A stretch of 64,000 bases of DNA from the NCBI GenBank assembly GCA_963740055.1, contig CAVUCL010000001.1:1-64000 (forward strand), written 5' to 3'. The DNA comes from WHSW01 sp963740055. GTDB taxonomy: Bacteria > Actinomycetota > Thermoleophilia > Solirubrobacterales > 70-9. The translations under genes and the position numbers were made by a program. The notes under the pieces are model-generated. The model did no database searches, was not told where the DNA came from, and saw nothing but the letters and a program-made list of their open reading frames with translations. Below are positions 17,170 to 25,905 of this stretch, in pieces. Numbering within the stretch: the first letter of the stretch is position 1; each line of letters opens with the position of its first letter.

Positions 17170-18309
17170 AGCGCGGCGCCGAGCAGGCCGCAACCGAGGA
17201 CGACGTAGAGCACGGTGAGCTTGCCGTGCCAGCGCATCAGCACCGCGAAGGCGCCGAGCGCGAGAATCGCGGTCGGGACGTCGACGACCCCGGTGTCGAC
17301 GATGTCGACCGCGACCGCGGCGATCAGACCGATCGACCGCCGCCGCGACCCCGAGCAGGAACGGGCGCAGGCGGTCGTTCTCGGCGATCGCCACCAGCCG
17401 GCGGTGAAAGAAGATCGGGAACACGAACGCGGGGATGAAGATCCCCAGCGTCATCGCCAGCCCTCCGGCAAGCCCGCCCGCGAGGTAGCCGACGAAGGTG
17501 GAGAAGATGATCAGCGGCGCCGGCAGCACACCGCCGAGCGCGAGGCCGTCGACGAACTGCGCCTCGGTGAGCCAGTGCTTGGCGTCGACCGCGACGTCGT
17601 TCAGGTACGGGATCACGGTGAAGGCGCCGCCGAAGGTGACCAGCCCCGCCTTCAACCCCTCCCAGAAGATCTCCGCGGTCAGCGAGACGGTGATCGCGCC
17701 CGCGAGCAAGCCCAGTGCGACCGGGAGGCCGAGGGCGAACGAGGGTGCGCCGCCGATCCAGCGGCGCGCGTTGCTCCAGACCTCATAGAGGAGCCCGGCT
17801 CCGAGCAGGACCAGCGCGAAGCCGGCATCGGCGAACAGCGTGAGCGCGAACGCGGCAACGGCGATCAGCGCGAGCGGGACGTCGGTGACGAAGTTGCGGC
17901 TGAGGCGGACCAGGGCGCGGGCCACGATCGCGCCGACCGCCGCCTTGAGCCCGTAGAAGATCTCGTCGAGGCTGTCGGCGAGGTCGGCCTCGACGTAGGC
18001 GATCGAGAGGCCGAGCATGAGCAGGAAACCGGGGAGCATGAAGCCGAGCCCGGCGAGGAAGCCACCCAGCTTGCCGCCGCGAAGGCGCCCGAAGTAGACG
18101 CAGAGCTCGTGCGCCTCCGGGCCCGGGAGCACCTGGTAGACGGCAAGCGTCCGACGAAACGTCTCCGGCGAGACCCAGCCGAGCTCGTCGACGCACTCAC
18201 GCGAGATCATCGCGATCTGCGCCGCCGGCCCTCCCCAGGCCAGGCAGCCGAACCTGAGGAAGCGGGCGAAGATCTGAAGCGGCGGATCGTGGGCGTGCGG
18301 CGGCGCCAG
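17151..18309 (-). CDS. chrA: Chromate/anion transporter of the ChrA (CHR) family, frameshift near C-terminus
   Basis: Long-chain CHR protein of about 385 residues with two homologous halves, expected to export chromate across the plasma membrane. The first half has LRFGCLAWGGPAAQIAM and QVLPGPEAHELCVYFG; the second has GLVTFGGAFTVIPYLND and GLALGGVLPAPLIIFSTFVG. These are the paired FGG and PGP/LPAP signatures of the family. The frame changes near 17345; the continuation (TAILALGAFAVLMRWHGKLT..LGAALQLTVV) ends at 17151. No normal start codon lies before the conserved N-terminus: ATG 18210 would cut it off and the first in-frame alternative is a CTG at 18309, just after the tRNA. Start therefore uncertain. 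Confidence 0.78.
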
Positions 18310-18311
18310 AA

Positions 18312-18383
18312 GCCCGGAAGGGGACTCGAACCCCTGACCCCCTCCTTACCATGGAGGTGCTCTACCAACTGAGCTATCCGGGC
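18312..18383 (-). tRNA. tRNA-Thr(GGT)
   Basis: A 72-base cloverleaf with 7-bp acceptor stem GCCCGGA/TCCGGGC, D-arm AGCTCAGTTGGTAGAGC, anticodon stem CCTCC/GGAGG around loop ATGGTAA (anticodon GGT) and T-loop GTTCGAGTC. CCA is not encoded. Confidence 0.95.
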
Positions 18384-18406
18384 GAGCCCGTCAGCCTAGC
18401 GCCTGG

Positions 18407-19458
<1,052 letters not shown>

Positions 19459-19462
19459 CGGT

Positions 19463-20556
19463 CTAGGAGGCCGCCGGGGTGGCCGCGGCCGCGTCGGCGA
19501 TCGCGGCCGCGAACGCGTCGACGTCGGTCGGGCTCGGTGTCCCAGGCGCACATCCAGCGGACCTCGTCTCGGTCCGCGTCCCAGACGTAGAACGGGTGCT
19601 CGCCGGGAAGCCGATCGAGCAGCCGCTCGATCGCCGGACGGGGAAGGCGGGCGAAGACCGCGTTCGCCTGCACCGGGTGGGTGATCTCGATCCCGTCGAC
19701 ACCCTTCACCGCGGACTCCAGCCGCGCCGCCATCTGGTTCGCGTGGGCGGCGTTTCTAAGCCAGAGGTCGTCGGCGAGCAACGCCTCGAACTGGGCGGAG
19801 ACGAAGCGCATCTTCGAGGCCAGCTGGCCGAGCTGCTTGCGGGTGAAGGCGAAGCCCTCGGCGAGCTCGCCGGCGCGCTCGCCACAGAAGACGACCGCGT
19901 CGCCGAGCAGGAGCCCGTTCTTGGTCCCGCCGAAGGAGACGACGTCGACCCCGGCGTCGGCGGTCAGCTCGGCGAGCGGCGCCTCGAGCGCGGCGGCGGC
20001 GTTGGCGAGCCGGGCACCGTCGACGTGCAGGTACATGCCGAGCTCGTGCGCGGTCGCGGCGAGCGCCCTGGTCTCGTCGAGGGTGTAGACGGTGCCGAGC
20101 TCGGTCGCCTGGGTGATCGAGACCAGGCGCGGCTGGACCTGGTGCTCGTCGTCGCGGCGCGACTCCCAGCGGCGCAGGTCGGCGGGCTCGAGCTTGCCGT
20201 GCTCGGTCGCGACCGTGAGCAGCTTCGTCTGCGCGATCCGCTCCGGGGCGCCGCACTCGTCGACGTGCATGTGCGCGGTCTCGGTGCAGATCACGCCCTC
20301 GTGGCGAGCGGTGAGCGCGTCGATCGCGGCGACGTTGGCGCCGGTGCCGTTGAAGAGGCAGAAGCCGCGGGCGCCGGCGCCGAAGTGCTCGGCGAACGCG
20401 GCCTCGGCGCGCGCCGTCCACGGGTCGGCGCCGTAGCTGGCGGCGTGGCCGTGGTTGGCGGCGACGATCGCGTCGAGCATCTCGCGGGTGGACTCCGGCG
20501 TGGTTGTCGGAGGCGAAGTCGCGCCCCGCGGCGCCGGGCTCGGGGCCGTCGCTCAC
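19463..20556 (-). CDS. Low-specificity L-threonine aldolase-like PLP enzyme, frameshifted at both ends
   Basis: Fold-type I PLP enzyme of about 364 residues that would cleave threonine or related beta-hydroxy amino acids to glycine and an aldehyde. Features: FASDNHAGVHP at the N-terminus, ANHGHAASYGADPWT, CLFNGTGANVAA, HVDECGAPE, MYLHVDGARLANAA with the PLP-contacting Asp, and SFGGTKNGLLLGD where the lysine forms the Schiff base. The frame changes near 20490 (after GVHPR) and near 19545; flanking similarity continues on both sides. The GTG at 20556 overlaps the SDR stop (GTGA). Confidence 0.8.
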
Positions 20557-21275
20557 GGGTGCAGCGCGAGCCGCTTGCCGTTCATCTTCGCCCCCGCGTC
20601 GGAACAGAGATAGGCGCAGGCCGCGGCGATGTCGTCGACCCAGGTGAAGGTCTTGAACGGCTTCTCGGGGTTGTCGGCGCGCATCTGCGGGGTCAGGATC
20701 GCGTTGACGACGATGACGTTCGCGGTCGCCGCGGACTCGTCGGAGCGCAGCTGGTCGGCGAGCGCCAGGGTCCAGCTCTCGGCGGCCGCCTTCGCCGCCG
20801 CGTAGGCGGCGTTGGTGCCGCTCGGCTGCTGCGCCTGGGCGGAGGAGATGAGCACGAAGCGCCCGTGCGGGCTCGCGCGCAGCGCCTCGTAGAAGGCGCG
20901 CGTGGCGTGCTGGAGCGTGCGCACGAGCAGGTCGTGCAGCCACTCGTAGTCGGCGAGCGGCGCCGTGGCGAGCGGCTCGCCGCCGCGCCAGCCGCCGACC
21001 AGGTGCAGGAGGCAGTCGGTGCCGCCGAAGCGCTGTTCGAGCGCCGCAGCCCACTCGCGCGCCCCCTCCTCGGAGAGCAGGTCGACGACCCGGGCGTCGA
21101 GGCGGTCTTCGGGGAGGTCGAGCTCGCCGACGAGCGCATCGAGGCGCCCGCTGTCGACGTCGGTGAGCGCGAGCTTCGCGCCCGCGTCGGCGAACCGGCG
21201 CGCGACCGTCGGGCCGAGCCCGCCGCCGGCGCCGGCGATCGCGACCACGCGTCCGTCGAGGGTCGGTTCGCTCAC
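20553..21275 (-). CDS. Short-chain dehydrogenase/reductase
   Basis: Classical SDR of 240 residues. The cofactor loop is GAGGGLG at 15-21, catalytic serines lie in LISSAQAQQ (about 143-146), and Y158-x3-K162 is in NAAYAAAKAAAES. Asp at DVDSG after strand 2 suggests preference for NAD(H). The tail AYLCSDAGAKMNGKRLALHP is the usual SDR substrate-loop region. It is the first gene of a coupled SDR-aldolase-esterase set on the minus strand, which hints at a small catabolic module for a hydroxylated or esterified substrate, though the substrate is not evident. Confidence 0.85.
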   Translation of the reverse strand: MSEPTLDGRVVAIAGAGGGLGPTVARRFADAGAKLALTDVDSGRLDALVGELDLPEDRLDARVVDLLSEEGAREWAAALEQRFGGTDCLLHLVGGWRGGEPLATAPLADYEWLHDLLVRTLQHATRAFYEALRASPHGRFVLISSAQAQQPSGTNAAYAAAKAAAESWTLALADQLRSDESAATANVIVVNAILTPQMRADNPEKPFKTFTWVDDIAAACAYLCSDAGAKMNGKRLALHP

Positions 21276-21285
21276 AGCGCGGAAC

Positions 21286-21825
21286 CTAGCGACTCCGCGA
21301 TCGGCTCGCGGGCGGCGCCAGCAGCCAGGCGAGAGCGACCGCGCCGGCGCCGCCGACGGTGCCGAAGAAGATGTCGTAGGCGGAGTCGCGGCGGTTGGGC
21401 ACGAGCGCGGTGTCGAGCACGCGGTCGCCGACGTACTCGCCGAGCTCCCAGAGAATCGTGACCCCGAATACGGCCGCGAGCGCGACCCCGGCCCACAGCG
21501 GCCAGGCGAGGCGGCCCTGGAGGAACTCGGCGAGCGCCCAGCCGGCGAGCGCGCCGCCGGCGAAGTGGGCGAGGGCGCTGGTCTTGCGCTCGCTCGCCGG
21601 CGGGTCGATCCAGACCATCCACAGCAGGACGACGAGGCCGAGCGCGACCGGGACCAGGGCGCGGTTCGAGAAGCCGGCGAGGCGGGCGGCGAAGAGGCCG
21701 GCGAAGCAGAGCCCGCACATGATCACGGCGCCGCCGTTGCGGGCGCCGAAGAAGGCCGCGGTCAGCAGCGCCAGCGCCCCGAGCGCGAAGGCGAAGAGGT
21801 CGATCTGCAGGCGTGATGTCTGCAC
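21286..21825 (-). CDS. DUF2238-like integral membrane protein
   Basis: A 179-residue protein with five or six hydrophobic segments. The conserved-looking motif WELGEYVGDRVLDTALVPNR followed by DSAYDIFFGTVGG resembles the DUF2238 (YjdF-type) signature in which an acidic WE-x3-E segment precedes a D-x2-D helix start. Function is unknown for the family. It lies 10 bases upstream of the SDR gene on the same strand and may belong to its transcript. Confidence 0.6.
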   Translation of the reverse strand: MQTSRLQIDLFAFALGALALLTAAFFGARNGGAVIMCGLCFAGLFAARLAGFSNRALVPVALGLVVLLWMVWIDPPASERKTSALAHFAGGALAGWALAEFLQGRLAWPLWAGVALAAVFGVTILWELGEYVGDRVLDTALVPNRRDSAYDIFFGTVGGAGAVALAWLLAPPASRSRSR

Positions 21826-21859
21826 CGCCCGAAGCGTAGGCGGCGGGGCGAAGCACAGG

Positions 21860-23977
21860 CTAAGGGCGGGTGAGCGCGTGCTCGAGCTTCGGCTGCAGCT
21901 GGGTGTAGAAGAGGCTGAGCGGGAACTCGTCGTCGCGGACCAGGTCGACGAGCTGCTTCGGCTCGTCGACCTCGGGCAGCTCGCGGCGCTCGGCGGCCCA
22001 GACGCTCGACTCCGCCGGCGGGACGTAGGTGGCGACGAGGTCGTGGGCGGCGATCCACTGGCCGAGCTTCGAGCGGTCGATGCCCGAGTGGTAGAGCTCC
22101 TGGACGCGGTCGCGAAGCGCGCCGACGCCCTCGGCGAGGCGGCTCCACTCGATCGTCAGCCGGTTGTCGGTCCAGTGCAGGTAGCCCTCGCGATGCAGGA
22201 AGGCGAACAGCAGCTGGCCGCCGAGCCCGTCGTAGTTGCGCACCCGCGAGCCGGTGATCGGGAAGCGGAAGAGGCGGTCGAAGAGGATCGCGTACTGGAC
22301 GTGGCGGGCGAAGGCGAAACCCTCGCGCTCGAGCTCGACCGCGGCGGCGAACGCGGTCAGGTCGCAGCGAAGCTCCTCCAGCGAGTACATCCAATACGGC
22401 GAGCGCTGGCGGATCATGAACGGGTCGAAGGGCAGGTCGCCGCGCATGTGGGTGCGGTCGTGGACGAGGTCCCAGAGGATGTAGGCGGACTCGGAGAGCT
22501 CGGCCGAGGAGAGCAGCGCGGCGGCGTCGGGCGGCAGGTTGAGGCGCAGGGTCTCGGCGGCGGCGGAGGCGACCCGGCGCAGGCGCTCGGCCTCGCGGTC
22601 GCAGAAGATGGCGCCGAAGTGGAAGTCGGACGGGACCTCGGCGGTCGCGAAGGTCTCCGGGAAGAGGACCGCGCACTCGGAGTCGTAGCCGGCGGTGTGG
22701 TCGACGAAGGTGACCGGGAGGTACTTGGCGTTGTCGAAGCGGGTGCGCTCGAGCTCGGCGATCCACTCCGGCCAGGGGACGCGGACGATCAGCGCCTCGA
22801 AGCAGACGTCGCGCGAGGCGTTCTGCTTGTACATCGGGAAGACGCAGAGGTGCTCGATCGCGTCGCGGCGGTCGCGCTCGGGACGGAAGGCCTCGAGCGA
22901 GCGGTCGAAGGCGGGCTTCGCGAAGCCGCCGTCGGCCCAGGCGAGCAGGTCGGCGGCGAGCGCGTCGATGTAGGTCTCCTGGTGGGCGAAGCGGGGCTTC
23001 AGCGCCTGCGCCGACTCGGCGATCGCGACGGTGAGGTTGCGCAGCTTGTCGAGCTCGTGGGCGGAGGTGTCGACGGAGCCGTCGGGCGCCTGGGTGAGGC
23101 GGAGCTCCTCGGTCGCCGCCTTGAGCCGGGCCCAGGCGGGGTCGGCGCCGGCCGGCGAGTCGGGCGCTGCGGGGGCGGTCGCGAAGGACGGCTGGCCGGC
23201 CCAGTAGACGAGGTTGAGCCAGAGCGCGCGGTGGTCGAGCTCGGCGATGCAGTCGTCGCCGAAGAGGTCGGAGTCGGCGAGCACGACGACGCGGCCGGCG
23301 CCGTGGTCGGTGATCGCGGCGAGCGGCGCGTTCGGGATCGAGGCGGTCGGGTGCGCGCGGGCGATCACGCGGGCGCCGTTGTGGGTGGCGAGGGTGCCGG
23401 CGCGGTAGAAGCAGGCGGAGGCGATGCCGGCGAGCGGGTCGGCGTCGAGGGCGCCGGGAGCGGAGGGGGCGGGCGGCTCGGCCAGCGGGCCGCCGAGCGA
23501 GGCGAGGATCCAGGATGGGGCGTCGCCGTGGTGGTGCTCGTAGTCCTGCACGGTCGCGTTCTCGATCTCGATCCCGAACCGGGCGACGAGCTCGGCGAGG
23601 TTGCTGCCGTACTTCTCCTGCTCGGTCTCGGCGAGCACGATCAGGCCGCCGCCGGCGCGGACGAAGGCGTCGATCGCGTCGAGCTCGGAGTCGGCGAGGC
23701 GGGGCGAGCCGCCGTCGACGGTCGCCTCCCACTTCGGGTCCGAGGGGTGGGCGATGACGAGCACGGAGACGTCGTCGAGGACGGCGGGGGTGAGCGCGCC
23801 GTCGGTGTGCGCGGCGACCTCGAACTCGCGCTCGCTGAGCGCGGCGGCGGCGCCGGCGAGCGAGGAGTCGGCCGGGTGGGCGGGCTGGATCGCGCGCGCG
23901 ATCTCGGGGCGGATCGTCCACGCCTCGGAGTGCGATTCGTCGAAGAGGACGCGGGCGGCTTTCGGCGGCGCGGGCAT
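21860..23977 (-). CDS. DUF6421 protein with N-terminal glutamine-amidotransferase-like domain
   Basis: A 705-residue two-part protein. Residues 1-260 look like a class-I-GATase-like flavodoxin-type fold (VLFDESHSEAWTI, VLVIAHPSDPKWE, IDAFVRAGGGLIVLAE, RVVVLADSDLFGDD); the catalytic cysteine of true amidotransferases is not evident. Residues from about 300 to the end match DUF6421: CVFPMYKQNASRDVCFEAL, SECAVLFPETFATAEVPSDF, HFGAIFCDREAERLRR, and WDLVHDRTHMRGDLPFDPF followed by YWMYSLEELRCDLTAF. Conserved His, Asp and Glu residues in that last block could bind metal. The ATG at 23977 is preferred over a TTG nine bases upstream because the promoter's -10 box overlaps the TTG. It is divergent from an Lrp regulator. 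Confidence 0.75.
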   Translation of the reverse strand: MPAPPKAARVLFDESHSEAWTIRPEIARAIQPAHPADSSLAGAAAALSEREFEVAAHTDGALTPAVLDDVSVLVIAHPSDPKWEATVDGGSPRLADSELDAIDAFVRAGGGLIVLAETEQEKYGSNLAELVARFGIEIENATVQDYEHHHGDAPSWILASLGGPLAEPPAPSAPGALDADPLAGIASACFYRAGTLATHNGARVIARAHPTASIPNAPLAAITDHGAGRVVVLADSDLFGDDCIAELDHRALWLNLVYWAGQPSFATAPAAPDSPAGADPAWARLKAATEELRLTQAPDGSVDTSAHELDKLRNLTVAIAESAQALKPRFAHQETYIDALAADLLAWADGGFAKPAFDRSLEAFRPERDRRDAIEHLCVFPMYKQNASRDVCFEALIVRVPWPEWIAELERTRFDNAKYLPVTFVDHTAGYDSECAVLFPETFATAEVPSDFHFGAIFCDREAERLRRVASAAAETLRLNLPPDAAALLSSAELSESAYILWDLVHDRTHMRGDLPFDPFMIRQRSPYWMYSLEELRCDLTAFAAAVELEREGFAFARHVQYAILFDRLFRFPITGSRVRNYDGLGGQLLFAFLHREGYLHWTDNRLTIEWSRLAEGVGALRDRVQELYHSGIDRSKLGQWIAAHDLVATYVPPAESSVWAAERRELPEVDEPKQLVDLVRDDEFPLSLFYTQLQPKLEHALTRP

Positions 23978-23985
23978 CGGATTCA

Positions 23986-24014
23986 ACGGTAGTGGGCGGT
24001 TCGGATCGCGTCAA
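23986..24014 (-). promoter_or_regulatory. Promoter of the DUF6421 gene (TTGACG-17-TACCGT)
   Basis: Minus-strand TTGACG at 24014-24009 and TACCGT at 23991-23986 are 17 bases apart. Eight bases separate the -10 box from the ATG at 23977, implying a leaderless transcript. The same short region must hold the divergent lrp promoter, so Lrp is a candidate regulator. Confidence 0.55.
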
Positions 24015-24052
24015 TGGAGATTTCGGCCGATCTATGCGCAAGAATCGTGCGT

Positions 24053-24493
24053 ATGGACGCCACTGATCGCAGGATTCTTTCGCTGCTGATGGAGGATGGG
24101 CGGCGCACGTACGACGACATCGCCGGCCGGGTGAAGCTCTCGGCGCCGTCGGTGAAGCGGCGGGTCGACCGGCTGCGCGCCTCGGGGGCGCTGCACGGGT
24201 TCACGGCGCTGGTCGACTACGTCGCGCTCGGCTGGAACACGGAGGCGCTGGTCGAGCTCTTCTACCGGCCGGGGACGACGCTGGACGAGGTCGGGCGCAC
24301 GCTGCGCGGTCACCCGGAGGTGGTCGAGGCGTGGAGCGTGACCGGGGACGCGGATGCGATCGCGCGCGTTCGCACCTCCGACAACGCGGACCTCGAGCGG
24401 CTGATCATCGACCTGCAGCGCGGGGGGATGGTCGAGCGGACGCGCTCGCAGGTGGTGATGTCACGGCTGGTGCATCACCAGAGCTCGGACTGA
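24053..24493 (+). CDS. Lrp/AsnC-family transcriptional regulator
   Basis: A 146-residue protein with an N-terminal helix-turn-helix (DATDRRILSLLMEDGRRTYD, then LSAPSVKRRVDRLRASG) and a C-terminal RAM ligand-binding domain (FTALVDYVALGWNTEALVEL..VTGDADAIARVRTSDNADLE). Such proteins form octamers that sense amino acids. The ATG at 24053 is chosen because it starts the DNA-binding domain; an upstream ATG at 24014 lies within the divergent promoter. An imperfect inverted pair ATGCGCA/TGCGTAT just before the start could be its own operator. Divergence from the DUF6421 gene suggests that gene is a target. Confidence 0.85.
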   Translation: MDATDRRILSLLMEDGRRTYDDIAGRVKLSAPSVKRRVDRLRASGALHGFTALVDYVALGWNTEALVELFYRPGTTLDEVGRTLRGHPEVVEAWSVTGDADAIARVRTSDNADLERLIIDLQRGGMVERTRSQVVMSRLVHHQSSD

Positions 24494-24557
24494 GCCGGTC
24501 CGACGCGAGGGGCGCTCTCGGCACGCTCCGCGCGCCACGTGTCGCAGTTACGAACGT

Positions 24558-25217
24558 ATGTTTGGCCTGATGCGAGAGCGGCTGATCAACCGCCGCCGCC
24601 AGGGCGACCTCGGCGAGGCCTCGGCGATCGAGTGGCTGACGCGGCACGGGGCCCTCGTCTCGACACCCCTGGGGCACAGCCCGCACTACGACCTGATCGC
24701 TGAGGTCGAGGGTCGGGTTCTACGAGTTCAGGTGAAGTCGACCGTCGCGTGGGAGCGGACACCGAATGGTCACCATCGGTGGACGGTGGGGATCGCGACC
24801 AACGGCGGCAACCAGAGCTGGACAGGCAAGGTGAAGCGGTTCGACCTCACCGCCGTCGACGCCCTGTTCGTGCTCGTTGGCGATGGGCGACGGTGGTTCA
24901 TCCCGTCCCGGGCGGTCGAGGGAACCGTGGCCTTGCACCTGGGCGGCCCGAAGTACTCGGAGTTCGAGGTCGATCCGGCGGACGCGATCACGCCGCTCGT
25001 CTACGGCGACAACGACCGTTCTAGAATCGGCGCTCGCACCCGGGGGAGCGTCGAAGCTGGAGAGTCGAGCTGCTCTGTAAAAGCAGTGCCCATGGCTGAG
25101 TGGGTTCGAATCCCACCTCCCCCATCCCCGCCGTCCCGCCCCGCTCAAGTTTCAACAGACCCGCGTGTCGAGCGGACACCAGATCACGATTCCGTCGACT
25201 CCGTTTCAGGCCGCTGA
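24558..25217 (+). CDS. PD-(D/E)XK homing-endonuclease-like protein reading into tRNA-Tyr
   Basis: The first 150 residues resemble the PF11645 family (group I intron-associated PD-(D/E)XK endonuclease, I-Ssp6803I type). An early glutamate sits in RQGDLGEASAIEWL, the catalytic aspartate in SPHYDLIAEVEG, and VQVKST supplies the Q-x-K variant of the E-x-K pair. The frame stays open through the complete tRNA-Tyr gene (25042-25124) and stops only at 25217. The last 65 residues, rich in Pro and encoded by the tRNA and its promoter, therefore cannot be free to evolve as protein. Family members are usually about 150 residues, so the natural stop may have been lost. No intron is visible in the tRNA. 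It could alternatively be a non-mobile nuclease. Confidence 0.6.
   Translation: MFGLMRERLINRRRQGDLGEASAIEWLTRHGALVSTPLGHSPHYDLIAEVEGRVLRVQVKSTVAWERTPNGHHRWTVGIATNGGNQSWTGKVKRFDLTAVDALFVLVGDGRRWFIPSRAVEGTVALHLGGPKYSEFEVDPADAITPLVYGDNDRSRIGARTRGSVEAGESSCSVKAVPMAEWVRIPPPPSPPSRPAQVSTDPRVERTPDHDSVDSVSGR
25022..25027 (+). promoter_or_regulatory. Possible -10 box of tRNA-Tyr
   Basis: TAGAAT lies 14 bases before the mature 5' end of the tRNA, a suitable place for a -10 element. No convincing -35 is seen. It lies within the upstream endonuclease-like reading frame. Confidence 0.35.
25042..25124 (+). tRNA. tRNA-Tyr(GTA)
   Basis: A class II tRNA of 83 bases with acceptor stem GGGGGAG/CTCCCCC, anticodon stem CTGCT/AGCAG around loop CTGTAAA (anticodon GTA), a long variable arm with GCC-CAT-GGC hairpin, and T-arm GTGGG-TTCGAAT-CCCAC. 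The discriminator base is A and CCA is not encoded. Confidence 0.93.
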
Positions 25218-25311
25218 ACTACAGGTGGGGGATCGGCTCCGGCTCACCGCCGCCGGCGCGGGACGGGTCATGCTCGAGCGGATCGAGGCGCCGGATAGGC
25301 TGTTCGAGTGA
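25165..25311 (+). CDS. Small AbrB/SpoVT-like DNA-binding domain protein
   Basis: A short protein read as VSSGHQITIPSTPFQ, then AAELQVGDRLRLTA and GRVMLERIE, which is the swapped-hairpin AbrB pattern (SSG-x-ITIP..L-x-GD-x-L). The conserved pattern could extend a few residues upstream (LKFQQTR), where no normal start codon exists, so the GTG at 25165 is used. Its stop overlaps the GTG of the next gene (GTGA at 25308-25311), so the two are translated together. AbrB-type domains are common in antitoxins and transition-state regulators; the partner here is a membrane protein, not a recognisable toxin. Confidence 0.55.
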   Translation: MSSGHQITIPSTPFQAAELQVGDRLRLTAAGAGRVMLERIEAPDRLFE

Positions 25312-25595
25312 CCGCGCCAACCGACTCCTCCGAGGCCTCGGCGCGCAAGCTCGCCGCCGCGCTCTACGTCTCCGGCGTGATCACGATCGTCGTCGGCCTG
25401 TTCCTCGGCCTCGTCGGTCCCTCGGTCCTGTTCCTGATCGCGCTCGTCGGCCTGATCGACCTCGCGATCGCGCGCGCCTATGAGACCGGGCGCATCGGCC
25501 CGCTCGCGGGCCGCCGCCGCGCCGAGCAATCCGGCGACGCGGCGACCGTCGCCGAGAGCGACCCCTCCTACAACCCGTACGCGCGAGAGGACTGA
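25308..25595 (+). CDS. Small two-TM membrane protein
   Basis: A 95-residue protein with two adjacent hydrophobic helices (ALYVSGVITIVVGLFLGLVG and SVLFLIALVGLIDLAIARAY) joined by a short turn, then a basic tail (GRRRAEQSGDA). Function unknown. It is translationally coupled to the AbrB-like gene. If that pair were a toxin-antitoxin unit this would be the toxin candidate, but nothing in the sequence shows toxicity. Confidence 0.6.
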   Translation: MTAPTDSSEASARKLAAALYVSGVITIVVGLFLGLVGPSVLFLIALVGLIDLAIARAYETGRIGPLAGRRRAEQSGDAATVAESDPSYNPYARED

Positions 25596-25619
25596 GCCCT
25601 CCCGCGCGCCTGCGGGCGC

Positions 25620-25793
25620 TCAGCGCTTGCTGGAAACCGCGTCCTTGACCTTGTCGGCGGCTCCGCTGACCTTCTCCTTGACCGAGCCCGAGGCGCGATC
25701 GACCTTGCCCTCGCGCTTCAGGTCGCGGTCGCCGCTGAGATCGCCTGCCGCTTCCTTCGTCCGTCCCTTCGCCTTGTCGGCCTTCTCACCCAT
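25620..25793 (-). CDS. CsbD-family stress protein
   Basis: A 57-residue, highly charged protein: MGEKADKAKGRTKEAAGDLS, then DRDLKREGKVDRASGSVKEK. This is the CsbD pattern (helical, few hydrophobic residues). In Bacillus the family belongs to the general stress (sigma-B) regulon; molecular function is unknown. The ATG at 25793 follows AGGAGG by 8 bases. A sigma-B-like promoter is readable upstream. Confidence 0.88.
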   Translation of the reverse strand: MGEKADKAKGRTKEAAGDLSGDRDLKREGKVDRASGSVKEKVSGAADKVKDAVSSKR

Positions 25794-25829
25794 GTGCCTG
25801 TCCTCCTGAGGATCGTTAGCCACCTTCCA

Positions 25830-25855
25830 GTGCCCGCCGGGGCGCCCCGGCAAAC
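25830..25855 (-). promoter_or_regulatory. Possible general-stress (sigma-B/F-type) promoter of csbD
   Basis: Minus-strand GTTTGC (25855-25850) and GGGCAC (25835-25830) are separated by 14 bases, resembling the GTTT-N14-16-GGGTA pattern of sigma-B/sigma-F promoters. It lies about 40 bases before the csbD start. No sigma-70 promoter is visible here. Confidence 0.35.
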
Positions 25856-25905
25856 GACCGCGGGGTCGGCCGTCCTATTGCGCGCTCGCCGGCCCGTCGC
25901 CTAGG

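Noticed and set aside
17215..18372. Plus-strand open frame of 385 codons across the chromate transporter
   Set aside because: Composition is Glu/Arg/Asp-rich without any fold pattern, and the opposite strand carries clear ChrA signatures.
25308..25595. Firm call of a toxin-antitoxin module
   Set aside because: The AbrB-like partner is suggestive, but the membrane protein matches no toxin family known to me, so it is left as a hypothesis only.
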